From assembly GCF_047511655.1 (NCBI RefSeq), contig NC_133391.1:133022906-133086905 (forward strand): DNA of 64,000 nucleotides. Reading direction: 5' to 3'. The notes below the pieces were generated by a model. The model did no database searches, was not told the origin of the DNA, and saw only the letters and a program-made list of their open reading frames with translations. This DNA is from Castor canadensis. Lineage: Eukaryota; Chordata; Mammalia; Rodentia; Castoridae. The position numbers and the translations under genes were made by a program. Positions 48,257-58,201 of this stretch are shown one piece after another. Numbering within the stretch: position 1 is the first letter of the stretch; each line of letters begins with the position of its first letter.

Positions 48257-48652
48257 GGAGGGAGATGGAGAGAAAGGAGGAGAAGGGAGAGAGAGAGGAA
48301 GAAAGGAAGGAAGGAAAGGAAGAAAGAAAGAAGAGGAAAACGAAAGAAGGAAGGAAAGAAAGAAAGATGATAGGCAGATAAATAATGCAAGTATTACCTT
48401 AGTTTGGAGGTGTTAACTGATAAAGTAGCATAGCATCTTGAGTCTATCAAAGATTTTATGTTAAATTCCATTGACAAAGAAAAAGCAAAACAAAATTCTT
48501 GACCCTTGAGTTGTAGACATTTGGACATGTTTATATTCCTTCTAATTTCAGAGCAGGACATGGCATCTGGAGATGGCAGCACTGTGAGAGAAGAAATTGG
48601 GAAAGAGAACCCTGCAAGTTCCTTTGTAACGAAATGGTTAAAACCACGCTGA
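40697..48652 (+). CDS. ESM1: Endothelial cell-specific molecule 1 (endocan), complete three-exon gene
   Basis: ESM1/endocan is a secreted dermatan-sulfate proteoglycan made mainly by endothelium and induced by VEGF and inflammatory cytokines; the glycoprotein binds growth factors and leukocyte integrin LFA-1. The coding exons are 40697-40997, 44453-44605 and 48552-48652, with GT-AG introns both in phase 1. The spliced protein is 184 aa, the human length. Residues 1-19 form a signal peptide, with mature protein from Trp20. Residues 20-130 are the cysteine-rich IGFBP-like part with 18 cysteines, including the CGCCQVC motif at 51-57. FPFFQY (132-137) is the phenylalanine-rich segment. Ser157-Gly158 in ASGDG is the glycosaminoglycan attachment site. 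Compared with human from memory, there is one residue more before that site and one fewer after it. The start is set by homology and by the upstream TATA box; an in-frame ATG also exists at 40661. The gene is intact. Confidence 0.97.
40998..44103 (+). other. ESM1: ESM1 intron 1, upstream part
   Basis: Intron 1 runs 40998-44452. It holds a small tandem duplication at about 43389-43444, where TAAGTTTACTGCTAAG occurs twice, and two reverse composite SINEs. I see no exon-like sequence in it; open frames at 41057-41269 and elsewhere look like chance. Confidence 0.5.
43442..43675 (-). mobile_element. Composite SINE in ESM1 intron 1
   Basis: T-rich start, then AAAGTTTGAACCCAGGGCCT, GGCTTGAGCCACACACCCAG, then the B1-like half TTGGCAATCCTCCTGCCTCC, GGGACTGCAGGCATGTACCA. 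It is antisense to ESM1. Confidence 0.85.
44104..44304 (-). mobile_element. Composite SINE just upstream of ESM1 exon 2
   Basis: TTGGCGGCATTGAAGTTTAA, CCCTTGCACTTGCTAGGCCT, CACACCTCCAGACC, GATAGGGTCTTGC, then CAGGTGTGAGCCACTACTCC. It ends about 150 bp before exon 2 and, being antisense, gives the pre-mRNA T-rich (polypyrimidine-like) stretches. Confidence 0.8.
44453..44605 (+). CDS. ESM1: ESM1 exon 2 (EGF-like cysteines, Phe-rich segment)
   Basis: The acceptor CCCTCAG is followed by AC, completing Asp101. Fifty codons follow from CPYGTFG through CNCQAGICDR and FPFFQY to SPT, then one base of a Glu codon before a GTAAGAG donor. It carries the last six cysteines of the mature protein. A minus-oriented composite SINE ends about 150 bp upstream in intron 1. 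Confidence 0.95.
45665..45815 (+). mobile_element. Old L1 3' end fragment (L1M-like)
   Basis: AAATGGTGAGTATGTGAAGT, GATGCATATGTTAGTTTGAC, CATTGCACAATGCACATATG, CATCACATTATACCCCAATA resembles ancient L1 3' sequence. It lies in ESM1 intron 2. Confidence 0.5.
45835..45917. repeat. 45-bp tandem duplication in ESM1 intron 2
   Basis: The unit starting TTTTAGATGTAACTTCC at 45835 is repeated from 45880, with about 38 bp identical in the second copy before divergence at TTTAGCCACAG. Confidence 0.9.
45989..46154 (-). mobile_element. Composite SINE with a deletion, ESM1 intron 2
   Basis: TGGTACTGGAGCTTGAACTT, a shortened ID-like block missing the GCTAGGCAGG segment, then TTTTTGTGATGGGTTTTTCG and a B1-like body ending CTGAGTAGCTAGG. 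Confidence 0.85.
46450..46670 (-). mobile_element. Old L1 3' end fragment (L1M-like), ESM1 intron 2
   Basis: GTAAAATTCACATAACATAA, TAAACAGTTCCAAAGCATTA, CACCATCTAGATCCATACCA, CACCTGGAAACCACAGATCT match reverse ancient L1 3' ends. Confidence 0.55.
48055..48172 (+). mobile_element. L2/MIR-like relic in ESM1 intron 2
   Basis: TATTAAGTGCCTACTCCTAC, TGTTCCAGATGCTATTGTAG, CAGTGAATGAAAG, GAATTCTAGTGGTAGAGTGA follow the order of a widespread ancient repeat. It directly precedes the purine tract. Confidence 0.45.
48175..48369 (+). repeat. Homopurine (GA)n/GAAA/GGAAG tract in ESM1 intron 2
   Basis: About 190 nt on the plus strand are almost purely A and G, starting with a long GA run and passing into GGAGAA, GAAAGG and GAAAGAA units; only rare T or C interrupts it. 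It ends about 180 bp before exon 3. Open frames reading through it on both strands are artefacts of the repeat. Confidence 0.95.
48552..48652 (+). CDS. ESM1: ESM1 exon 3, coding part (glycosaminoglycan site, C-terminus)
   Basis: The acceptor AATTTCAG is followed by AG, completing Glu152, then QDMASGDG with the serine that carries the dermatan-sulfate chain. The reading frame ends KWLKPR and TGA at 48650-48652. The C-terminal basic tail matches the human one closely (KWLNPR from memory). Confidence 0.95.
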
Positions 48653-50075
48653 TCCTGGGTTGGATTTCCAAGAGGAGGTTATATTTTAGTGATTGTTCAA
48701 CATTCAGCCAACATTTTAAGAACTTTCTAGATTATAGCATATGGACATGTAATTTTTGGAAATAAAGGGTGATTCAGAATAGATCAAGAGAAAAGTAGGC
48801 TACTTACAATCTGTAAAATGCATAAGGCTGAACACTTTAAGATGATTATTTGTTAAATATTTGAATGCATGTAGATTTGTTAAATGTATGTGTATAGTAA
48901 CACTGAAGAATTAAATATACAATTTGGATAATCTTACATAGAGTCAAGTCAAAGTCAAAGCCAGTTAAAGCTGAATATCACAGTAAACCCACAGATTCTT
49001 TGACTTGGGTTGCCTTAATGTGAAGATATGGGATGGAGGAAGAGTCAGGAGAAGGAGAAGGTGGGGACGGGGGAGTATGGGTAGTGAGTTATAGTATTTA
49101 GCTCTTCCTTGTGGTAGAATTTAATTTCTTAAACTTTGGAAGAAGTCAAAACAAAACCAGAAATTTTCTGAGGGAGGCAGGATGTTTGAAGCTTGTGGGA
49201 ATTTGAGCAACAGCCTTGAATTGAGGTAGATTTCTAAAGGCAGTTGATGTAGTTCTCAAGTTATCTGCATCTGAAGGAGAGCTCTGGGGCAGAAGACAAA
49301 TGTACACTTCCATCACTGTTTAAATAAAGTGCACACCTGTGGTCTAGAGCTAGGAAGTATTTTGCCTACTGGGGGTTGGGGAGGGGTGAAGGTAAATATT
49401 TATATATTTTTATAAACAGTATGTCAGTACAAAAACCCTTCATACTCATATTTATCACCATTGTGAGGAAATGAATCTAATATTATTTGTTTAAAATGGT
49501 TAGAATAAAGGTGTAACCCTGTAAGATTTTCAACCATCTGAGGTATGGTAAATTTATTATTAATAATTGTGGTAATATAAACAGTGATAAGCATCAGAGA
49601 AATTGAGTCACTCTGGATTTATAATATGTCAAAAAATGAGCAACGAGGAATATTTAAAAGAAAATACCAAGACTTAAACCATTTTAAATTTAAAGTAGAA
49701 AACATCTTTGTAGAAAGTTTGGGAAAAGAGAGTTTTCAAAAAGCAGGAAACACATCAACTTTAACATATAGTTTATTTTTATATTTTTTTCTCTCAAACT
49801 TGACTGATAATTTGAAGCAGAAGTATGTTTGGGAGGATCTTAGCACAATCAGGACTGTTATACTGGATATTGTTAGGAAATCTTTACAGAAGTGTTTTAT
49901 TTGGAGTGAAAAACTTATTTAAGAATTATTTCACTATTTACTTATTTTTATTCTGGAAGTTTGCCAACAAAATTGTGAATGTTTAGGTGGGGGAATGTAA
50001 GCAGGATAAGCTGTTAACTTTTGTTTTAAAAGAACAAATTTATTATTGTTCAATAAAAAATGATACAGCTATTCC
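48653..50075 (+). other. ESM1: ESM1 3' UTR (extent inferred)
   Basis: Sequence downstream of the stop is AT-rich and largely free of recognisable repeats, unlike the flanks. It contains scattered ATTTA pentamers, including a cluster near 49395-49420, which suggests AU-rich-element control of mRNA stability. AATAAA hexamers occur at 48761-48766, 49323-49328, 49504-49509 and 50052-50057. The last would give a 3' UTR of about 1.4 kb, close to the human length as I recall it. The end coordinate is an estimate. Confidence 0.6.
50052..50057 (+). promoter_or_regulatory. ESM1: ESM1 likely distal poly(A) signal
   Basis: AATAAA lies 1.4 kb past the stop codon and is the last of four hexamers in the presumed 3' UTR. 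The repeat-poor stretch extends to about here. Proximal alternatives are at 48761, 49323 and 49504. Confidence 0.55.
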
Positions 50076-50781
50076 ATGTCAATTGACTTTTAATCAGTTA
50101 AATCTTATCAATAAGAATGCTCAAATGCATATTAAAGACAATTTCTTCAACTGAGTTTTCTGCTATAGATAAGCTGCTTGTATAAAACCAGGCACCAGAA
50201 TATTTGTTTTTTTGCCTCACAAACTTGGTCTATTCATTCTTCAGTTCTTGCTAAAAAGTAGCTCCCTATATATTCATCCAGTTTATAGAGTTTTGCTTCT
50301 GCTTTTTTTAACCTATTTCTTTTTACAATGACAAAATGGTGTTATTCCTTAGCTGTAGGACTAAGGCTTGAAATGATAGTTTCTGGGTTGCCATGTGATG
50401 CCTCTTTCACACAGTGCTGAGATACTAAACAGTATATTTCCTTTGTTTTGTTTTCTGTCCCTAAATTTTAATTTCTTTGAAGGTAGAAACTTTGCCATTA
50501 AACAGTACTTTACCTGATTCCAGGTTCTGTGAGGAAACTTCAAATAATAAAATCTTAATCTGTCATTAGCTGAAGGTTACATACCAAAAAATGTCAACTT
50601 ATTTTCATCAGTTTCAGTATCTCATTCATGTGTACTCACTCATAATTAATACTAGCATTTTATTTTCATATATTTCCTAATATTTTTCAAAAATGGTAGC
50701 CATGAAAGAAGAGAGTGACTTTTCTTGCTGAGCTATTTGAACAGTTGAGAGGGTTGAGAAATGTCAGAGGAACTTTGAACT

Positions 50782-50900
50782 GTGGGGAGGTAAGTATGGT
50801 GGTGCACTTCTATAATTCCAGCACTTGGGAGTCTCAGTCAGGTGTTCAAGACCACTTGGACTTTATTGTAGGAAGACTTTGTCTCAAAAACAAAATATTT
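50782..50900 (+). mobile_element. B1-like SINE
   Basis: TATGGTGGTGCACTTCTATA, ATTCCAGCACTTGGGAGTCT, CAGGTGTTCAAGACCACTTG, GACTTTGTCTCAAAAACAAA is a simple B1-like element without an ID tail. Confidence 0.8.
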
Positions 50901-51256
50901 AACAAAATGAAAACTTGGGGACTTTGCAGTGACAAGTAGAAGAAGGTCATAAGAGGAGCACGGACATTGGAAGAACCAGAGACCCAGAAGTAATCAAAGT
51001 AGTATGTTCTCACAGAAAGACGTTCAAGAAGAGTGATCAATCATGCCATGTGTGATTGAGAGAAACAGCAGAACCGAAGAGGTTTTAGTCATCACTGTAG
51101 TGCAGCAGTGGCCATGAGAGGTTGTCTTGGAAGCTTGACTCAATGGCGTGAAAACTGCACAGCAGGGAACCCTTTTTCCGGTAGATTGTCTGGGAAGAGC
51201 AGAAGACAGAAGGGCAGCTAGTCTGACACAAGAGAGAAACCTGTTTTACTTGAAGA

Positions 51257-51364
51257 GTTTTTTTTTAGACAAGGTCTCTAAGTCTAGTCTGGTATTGAAT
51301 TCTCAGTCCTCCTACCTCAGCCTTCCAAGTGCTAGAATTACAGCCTGTGTCTCTACATCCAGCT
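51257..51364 (-). mobile_element. B1-like SINE
   Basis: GACAAGGTCTCTAAGTCTAG, CAGTCCTCCTACCTCAGCCT, TCCAAGTGCTAGAATTACAG in reverse orientation, with no ID block. Confidence 0.75.
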
Positions 51365-51419
51365 GTACTTGTTTCTTTTTGTCTTTCCCTCTAAATATTA
51401 GAGAGATGGAATTCTTTTT

Positions 51420-51612
51420 TTTTTTAATTTTGAAATAATTTATTTTTTCCAGTTTTTGGTGGCATTCCTATTTTAGCATATATTAATTGCACACAGGAGT
51501 TTCACTGTGATGTTTCCATGCATGCATATAATGTAGTTTGACATATTCACCTCCTCTGTTACTCTTTCTTTCTCCTCTCTTCATACATGCATACAATGTA
51601 CTTCAGTCACAT
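51420..51612 (-). mobile_element. L1 3' UTR-like fragment
   Basis: T-rich start, then CATATATTAATTGCACACAG, GTGATGTTTCCATGCATGCA, TAATGTAGTTTGACATATTC, ACCTCCTCTGTTACTC resembles the reverse L1 3' UTR blocks at 28990. A similar fragment lies at 54428-54545. Confidence 0.5.
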
Positions 51613-51949
51613 TCACTCCATCACAGACATGGTATTTCAAGGTCAAGATTATCAGTAAAAAATGATGAGAAAGACTTTCTGCAGCAACGCTGTAGCTTGA
51701 TTTGCTTGCATGAATCTGGCTCATTAAATTCCATTTTTGAGGAGGAGGGCATAGAAATCAAGTTGTCAGGGTTGAGAAGTAGGGACTAAAGAATTCTAGT
51801 CTAAACCTTTTATTTTACACATGAAACAGATCCAATAAATTTAGTGATAAGGTGCATAGTGGCACTTCCAAGTCACTAAATTTTTAAATGAAAATATTAA
51901 AATTTTACCTATCTCATATTAATGTATATACGTACTTTAAAAAATATAT

Positions 51950-52195
51950 CTCCTTTCATGTAAAACTATACTTTTATGCATTTATCCCAAGGAAATAATT
52001 TTTAAAGAATACAAAAATGCACATGAAGCAAATGTTGCAATAATTTTATAGTATTAGAAAATTGCAAATAATCTGAAAAGGTCATTGATATGGTATTGAT
52101 TAAAGAAATGACTGTATAGCCAAGAACTGCATATGATACAGTCATTGAAAATGATGACATACATGTAGAGTGATTGCTGTAGAATGTGTTTACAC
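51950..52195 (+). mobile_element. Possible old L1/HAL1 fragment
   Basis: The AT-rich series TATCCCAAGGAAATAATTTT, TAGTATTAGAAAATTGCAAA, GAAATGACTGTATAGCCAAG, CAGTCATTGAAAATGATGA resembles ancient LINE 3' sequence. Assignment is weak. Confidence 0.35.
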
Positions 52196-52214
52196 TAAAG
52201 CTGACTGAGCTAAT

Positions 52215-52495
52215 GTGTCAATATAATAAAAAAAAAAACCTGAGATAAGTCATCTCATAAAGAGGAAAGGGTTATTTTGGTTCATAATTTTGGAGGTTTC
52301 AGGCTACTATGGGCAGACACATTGCTTTTAGGCCTCTGGGGGTGGGGGTGGGGAAACACTTTATGGTGGGAACACATGGCATAGCAAAACTACTCACCTC
52401 AGGACGGGGATGCAAAAAAGGCAAAGAGGAAGAGACTGGGGTCCCGTAATCGCCTTTGAAGATACACCCCGGATGATTAGGAGACCTGATTTCAC
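52215..52495 (+). mobile_element. MaLR-type solo LTR, copy 3 (truncated)
   Basis: ACCTGAGATAAGTCATCTCA, AGGAAAGGGTTATTTTGGTT, GGAGGTTTCAGGCTACTATG, CATGGCATAGCAAAACTACT, CACCTCAGGACGGGG, GAAGATACACCCCGGATGAT follow the family order. The 3' part is missing. Confidence 0.6.
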
Positions 52496-55400
52496 TGAGA
52501 TAATTAAGTGTACTTAGCTGAAGAGTACTTCTACTGCATATTAAGTGACAAACTAGTGTTCTAATGCCATGTGAATAATTTTTGTGAGAAATATGTAAGA
52601 GGATTTAAGTCATGATGTTATCAGTGATGCTTATTTTAGTCTATATTTTTAGCTATTTTCTGAAGTTTTTATGATTAACGATTTGGAAAAAGACTAAAGT
52701 CATCTCCATTTTTTAAAATTTAAATTGCAGTATGAAAAAAAATTGTGGTTTACTACCAAAATGATCGTTGAGAACATATTTTATATTTCAATAGTTTTGA
52801 GATGAAATTTATCATCTGGGCACTCTGTTAGATGTGGAAACAGAATTTCAAACTGAGCAAAGGTAGACAATTGTAGTTCTCTTGTAAATGCTAGAGAGCA
52901 CATTTGCATACACTGCACCTTTCTTCTGAAACAAGTCTTTGGTCCAACAGGAGCAAAGCCTGGGAATCCTTAGAAAGTATGAATATAGGGCTGTGGACCT
53001 AATCACACAATTTAAATTACAATCTACCTTCTGCACCAATGCACAGAAATGCTATCTGTTCCAAGCAGGTGGCTGAGGCCACCAGGGTTTCAAAAGTATT
53101 TCCTGACACCTGTGAAGTTGGTAAATATTTCCTGTTTTTGTTGTGTCTAGAGAAAACAGGAATTAACAACTTGGAAGTGATTATGAAACACGTTGTGGAT
53201 GACCTCTACATAAGCACTTCCCACTATAAGATATACATTTTCTTAAACTTGATCATAACATACTTCTCTTAAAGGAGAAAAGTAATTGTCACAATAATCT
53301 GGTGATTTATTGCGTGGTGGAAGAGAAACTGTATACCTAGGAGGAATGGCACCTCTATTAGTAGTGAGAGGTGTGGAATCTAATTATAAATTCAACCACT
53401 AAGTCTTCCAAAGTAAGCAAGGCCAATTGAGAAAAAAAAAATTCAATATCCTATTGGTGGCTCTGAGATAGCTATGCAACAGCTTATTTTAAATTTTTTG
53501 ATCATTTAAAAATCCTCTGGAAATACGAGGACCATAGAGAGAGACAGGATTAACCCACCGTGCGGCTCACTAGCTGTTGGCCGCAGGTGTGCTACTCAAT
53601 CCTTGATTCCCCTCTGGATCCTGTGTGTCATGTGGGTGGCGGCTTAGATGCAAGGTTGTGGTGATTTTTGCACATGCTGTGTGCCACTGGATCCTATCTC
53701 TGTGTGTGCCACCTATTAAATTTCTCAAAAAATTCATTGCTGCAAGACAGAAATAGTTAAAAATTTTATGCATTCCATTTATGATAACTAGATGAAGAGA
53801 TTGAAGAAAACCAACTGATTTTTTTTACTTAGTTGAAGATAACCATAAAAGGCAAATAGCAATGAGTGAAATTCAATTAAAATCATTTGAAACTCTCACA
53901 ATTCTACAAAAGAAGCGACTATTTTTAAAGAACAAATACTTGTGTTCTATTTAAATCCCCAGACAATTAATAGCATGCTCCTGAAAAACAAAAAGGTACA
54001 ATGCTCCAGGAGAATGGGAGGGAGCCCTAAATGTGTCTCACTTCCCCATGTGTTATTTTTAGTTTTCTATTCCTGCCTTTTATTTTGGGAGTTGGCCCGC
54101 TTCCTTTGTGGCTTCCCCTTAACTTGTTCATACCTTTCTTTCTTATATAATGCATTTTAAGCTGCCTTAAAAAAAATCCTACCTCTGAAAGGAAACCCAA
54201 GGAATGCCGGTCAGTTGAGGAGCTCCTGCTCGTCTTGGCAATAGTAAAGTTCTTGGTTTGAAAACAACCTAGGAAATCCAGGATCTTGGGTTTCTTTCTA
54301 GTTATTTAATGCATCAGTTACTGTTTGGATCTGAGATTAGAAATAAGTAGATTTTGAATGTCATTTTCATGAAGTTGTTTCATGGTTTACGGGAACTGGA
54401 GAAATTTGAAACTGGAATTGATTTTTTTTGGTGTATGACTTGTACTCATGTATATTAATTGTACAAAATCCTGAGCCTCCCTATGGCATTTTTCATTCAT
54501 GCATATAAGGTACTTTCATCATATTTATCCTTCTCTACTATGTAGATTTATGTAAAGCAATATCCAGTTTTAAAAATAGAGAGAAAGTCCAGAAAGTTGA
54601 GAGCCGGTCAGTCCTTTATCTAGGAGCTGAGAGTCAGGCAGTGTTGCTGGTGGAGCATTCATTCACACAGTGCAAAGAAAGCAGAGTGAGGGCATGAACA
54701 GACAAATTGTGGGGGGTGGAACAAATAAAACTGAAATACAGAAGCACATAGTTTCTTCACGTCTGGCAGTTTAAGGTTCTTTGGTTGTAAGTAAAATCAA
54801 AAAAAGTGAAAAAACTGACTTTGGTGAACTTCAACAAAAATGTAACATTGGTAAATGCAGTTCATCAGTAAGAGATGGGATGTGTCACAAAATGGAAAAA
54901 AACCCACTTGTGGAAGCAACTGGTTTGGAAATGAAGGACAGCAGGGAGGCACAGGTGGCAGGCAGGTGGATACTCTGGTTGGAGAGTGCCTGCATTTGTG
55001 TCCTCACACTCTGGTGTTACTCGGTTGCTCCAAACCTCTTTGAAACTCTTCTTTGCTAGATTAGCTTCAGGCCTGGTGGCCCATTTCGGTGAATAGTTCA
55101 ATTGTGACAAATATTCTTCCTTTGTAAGAGGATTTCAGTTTTGGATGGAGCCAAAGCCACCCAGAATCCTGTGTGGTCAATGAGACATTGAAGAATTTGG
55201 GCAGTACTTGCTTTGGTGAAAACCAAGAGGAGTGGAGGGAAGAAAAAATGATTTTCTCTCTACTCTCCATATTTAGCTGGATCTCCCTGTTACAAAAGAC
55301 ACATTAACAATGAAAATAGAGGTTTAATAACACATATACTTCATGTGTATGTGGGAAATAACAGAGAAATGAATAAAATTCTAGAGGAGATCTTGAGGTG

Positions 55401-55540
55401 TTTTTGACTTCAAGTTTAAATACCTGTTTGCTAAAACGAGGGAAAAAGGGAGTGGAGAAATGCTGGGTGAGGAGCAGATGACCAGGAGAAGCACCTGTGC
55501 AGAGCAGTCAGTGTGTCCCTGTTGATTACGACCTGTAGTG
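52496..55540. other. Interval without recognised genes
   Basis: Mostly AT-rich unique sequence. An L1 3' UTR-like fragment lies at about 54428-54545. The block 53520-53770 is unusually rich in CG dinucleotides (CCACCGTGCGGCTCACTAGC, GTTGGCCGCAGG) for this neighbourhood but matches nothing I know. Confidence 0.4.
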
Positions 55541-55609
55541 AGGGCTAGCTCAGTGGTAGCGTGCCCGCCTAGCACGCATGTGCTAGCATGGGCTCAGTCC
55601 CAGCATTCC
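55541..55609 (+). mobile_element. ID-type SINE (tRNA-Ala-like)
   Basis: AGGGCTAGCTCAGTGGTAGC with a good polymerase III A box (TAGCTCAGTGG), then GCCCGCCTAGCACGCATG and a degenerate B box in GGGCTCAGTCCC. The anticodon arm and 3' half are too altered for a tRNA gene. Confidence 0.7.
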
Positions 55610-55915
55610 ATTCCCAAGCACTGCTGGCTAGTGAGTTAGCCATCTTTTTCTTCTTGGTGCAGACAGGAAGACAGAGACTTATTTTATAGATGCAAATTTT
55701 CCTCACATAAGGGCAACTTTTCAGAGCTATTCCTTTGTGTGCTGTTTCCCAAAATAACCAGTACAAAGCAATCCTTATGGAAAAGGTGAATATTTAGGGA
55801 GGCATATCCTGATCGCCTACAGTCATATTTTGGGGTGGAATGTCCTGACTCCCATTGTGTGTATATAAGATGACAACTAGGAGTAGGAGTTGGCAGGAAG
55901 GAGTGCCAAGGTAGG

Positions 55916-55961
55916 AGTGACAAGTGGTAATCCTTAGGGAACCTTCACAAAGGGTATATGG
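55916..55961. repeat. 46-bp exact direct repeat, copy 1
   Basis: The segment beginning AGTGACAAGTGGTAATCC and ending GGGTATATGG recurs without mismatch at 56654-56699, 738 bp downstream. I see no wider similarity around the two copies. Confidence 0.97.
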
Positions 55962-56225
55962 TTGTCTTTGGGAGACCAAGAAGCTCACCCCATGGTGCTG
56001 GGGAATTGGGAAGTAGGGCCCCATCTTAGGTTCCTTCTGTTATTGCTGCTTTGGGAAAAGAACCAGGTGTGTTCCTCAAGTGTCTTTGAGTTGGGTGAAG
56101 TTCCTTAGTGGATGGTGTGGCAGTGTAGACAGGCCAGCGTGGGGACCAAGACTGTGACATGAGCAAGAGATCTCCCTTTCACTACCTGTTTGCTTGTCTC
56201 ATCGTCTGGCCATTCATACTTTACC

Positions 56226-56425
56226 TTTTTTTTTAAAGCTGTACTGGAGATTAAACTCAGGGCCTTGCACCTACCACTTAAGCCATGACCCCTGACTTTT
56301 TGCCTTCACTTTTTTAAAAAAAATAAGGTCTTATGCTTTTGCCTGGGCTGGCCTCTGGCCTTCATCCTGCTACCTCTGCCTCCTAGGTAGCTGGAATTAC
56401 AGGCATGTACCATAATACCTTGCCC
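56226..56425 (-). mobile_element. Composite SINE, diverged
   Basis: GTACTGGAGATTAAACTCAG, GGCCTTGCACCTACCACTTA, then GGGCTGGCCTCTGGCCTTCA, GGAATTACAGGCATGTACCA in reverse orientation; the ID block has a deletion. Confidence 0.8.
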
Positions 56426-56565
56426 TAAAAATTTTTTTAGAAGAAAAAAATCTAATTATTTAGTATCAGTGACCCTCTGATCCTTCTGTTGAAGTATATT
56501 TAAAAAACTCTATTTAGCCCACCTAAATGGCTGCAACTTATGCTCAAGCAGTACAGAGCATAACA

Positions 56566-56605
56566 TACACACACACACACACACACGCACACACACACAC
56601 ACCCC

Positions 56606-56640
<35 letters not shown>

Positions 56641-56641
56641 A
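56566..56641. repeat. Compound (CA)n-(TA)n-(GA)n microsatellite
   Basis: CA repeats with one G interruption, a short TATATATA and then about 13 GA units run directly into the second copy of the 46-bp direct repeat. Confidence 0.95.
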
Positions 56642-56653
56642 GGATAAAAGAAA

Positions 56654-56699
56654 AGTGACAAGTGGTAATCCTTAGGGAACCTTCACAAAGGGTATATGG
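56654..56699. repeat. 46-bp exact direct repeat, copy 2
   Basis: Identical to 55916-55961; it starts 12 bp after the GA run of the compound microsatellite. The bases just outside the repeat differ between the copies on both sides. Confidence 0.97.
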
Positions 56700-58201
56700 G
56701 ATCCTTCTATTCTTGATACTTTTCTGTATGTCTGAAATTAAGACAAATTAAAAGCTAGAAAATGAACACTGATATTTTATTCACCCATTCAATGTGCATC
56801 CTTTGTTGTTCTTTTCCTTGTGTTACAATTATGTCAACACAGCACCTACGAAAACCTCTGGAAAGCTGCCACTGTTAGGAGCTGTGCTTAGGATGCTACT
56901 CTCACCCTGCTCTGTGGCTCTGTGTTCCAGTGTGGCTGCTGCACGTTGGCAGCCTTCAGAGGCCCCAAAGCATTGCTTCCATCTCTGAGTCTGCATGGGG
57001 TGACAACTAGACTCAGCAGAGAGGCCAGGACCTGCCTCATGAAGGTTCCAGAATACTTGCTATTACAGGTGGACATGCAGCAGGGCCAAGGTCACTTGGC
57101 TCCAGCACCTGCAGCAACTAAAGTCAGTGGTGAAAGAGGTGACCATGTCCCCATGAGACAAATGTCAGGATGCTGGGGAGGGGTTGTGGGGCAAGCTCAG
57201 GCTCCTCCTAACCCTGTCATTACCGATATAAAGATGATGTTTAGCCAACATCTGCCTTCTTTTGAGGTGTGATTCTTTTCTAGGCAATAAAAAGAATAAA
57301 GTGACTATGTTTATTTTGCTCCTATTCAAGCAAGATAAATTTTCAGAGGAATACTCTGTCTGGATGGGATAGCAGTTACATCGCTCTATTTCTATCTTCT
57401 GCATGTTGTGTCAGGGCCGTAATTATGAAATTCAGGACAAAGGTGAGTTTTTAGACCTTCATGAAGTTTGACTGCTTGATGGGTAAAAACAGAGGTGGAA
57501 AAATCTAGGCCAGAAGTTTTCACCTCTTCTGCATCTGTTTTCTTTTCCTTGAGTGTAGACTCAGCTGCCCTCATTTAGTGTTCGTATGTTTTGAAGTAAG
57601 GAGAGAAATGGATGGGGGAGCCCATTTCCTGGGAAAGAACGTGGGCCAGGGGTCCTGGGCAAGTCTTCTCAGGCTCATTGTTTGCTGACAGGGAAGTTGG
57701 AATGTATGTGGCTTTGGGATTTCTTCTTGAGGGACATTTTTATTTGTGTCTTTTGGAATGACGCTACTTGGGTGTGATGAAGGGGACTCCGCACATTATG
57801 CTGTGGGAAAAAGCTTTTCCCTTAATGACTCGAAAACATGGGCTTGTTATTCTGAAAAAGCGGAGTACATCCTCATTCCACACAAACAATGTGACACAGA
57901 CCTGGAGCCAGGCCAAGGTTTTCTATGAATAGAACTCGGCAGAGAGTGTTAGACACACTTTGGATTTGCAAGGCAACCCTGGATGCTGATCCCAACAAAG
58001 GAAGTGATTTACCTGCTCTTGGAAGGTGGAAACTGAGAGGATTCCCTTTTGTCCTCCTACGCACAACTGGCCCAGAATTCCTGGTTAGCACAACACACTG
58101 TCCATATGGCAGAATTGGTGGCAGTGCCTATCATAAGATAGACATTGCATTTGCTTTAGAGTTGTTTTTGTGGAAGATGACTTTCAAGGGAGGAAAGAGC
58201 A
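56700..58201. other. Interval without recognised features
   Basis: No gene recognised. Open frames at 56922-57272 and 57925-58314 have no recognisable domains, and the second runs into a transposon. Confidence 0.4.

Noticed and set aside
48154-48390. Open frames across the purine tract (Leu/Ser-rich and Arg/Glu-rich)
   Set aside because: They are simple consequences of the GA/GAAA repeat.
49584-49922. 112-codon plus-strand open frame
   Set aside because: It lies inside the presumed ESM1 3' UTR, has AT-driven composition and shows no domain.
55541-55609. Possible tRNA-Ala gene
   Set aside because: The A box is good, but the B box and anticodon arm are degenerate; it fits an ID-type SINE.
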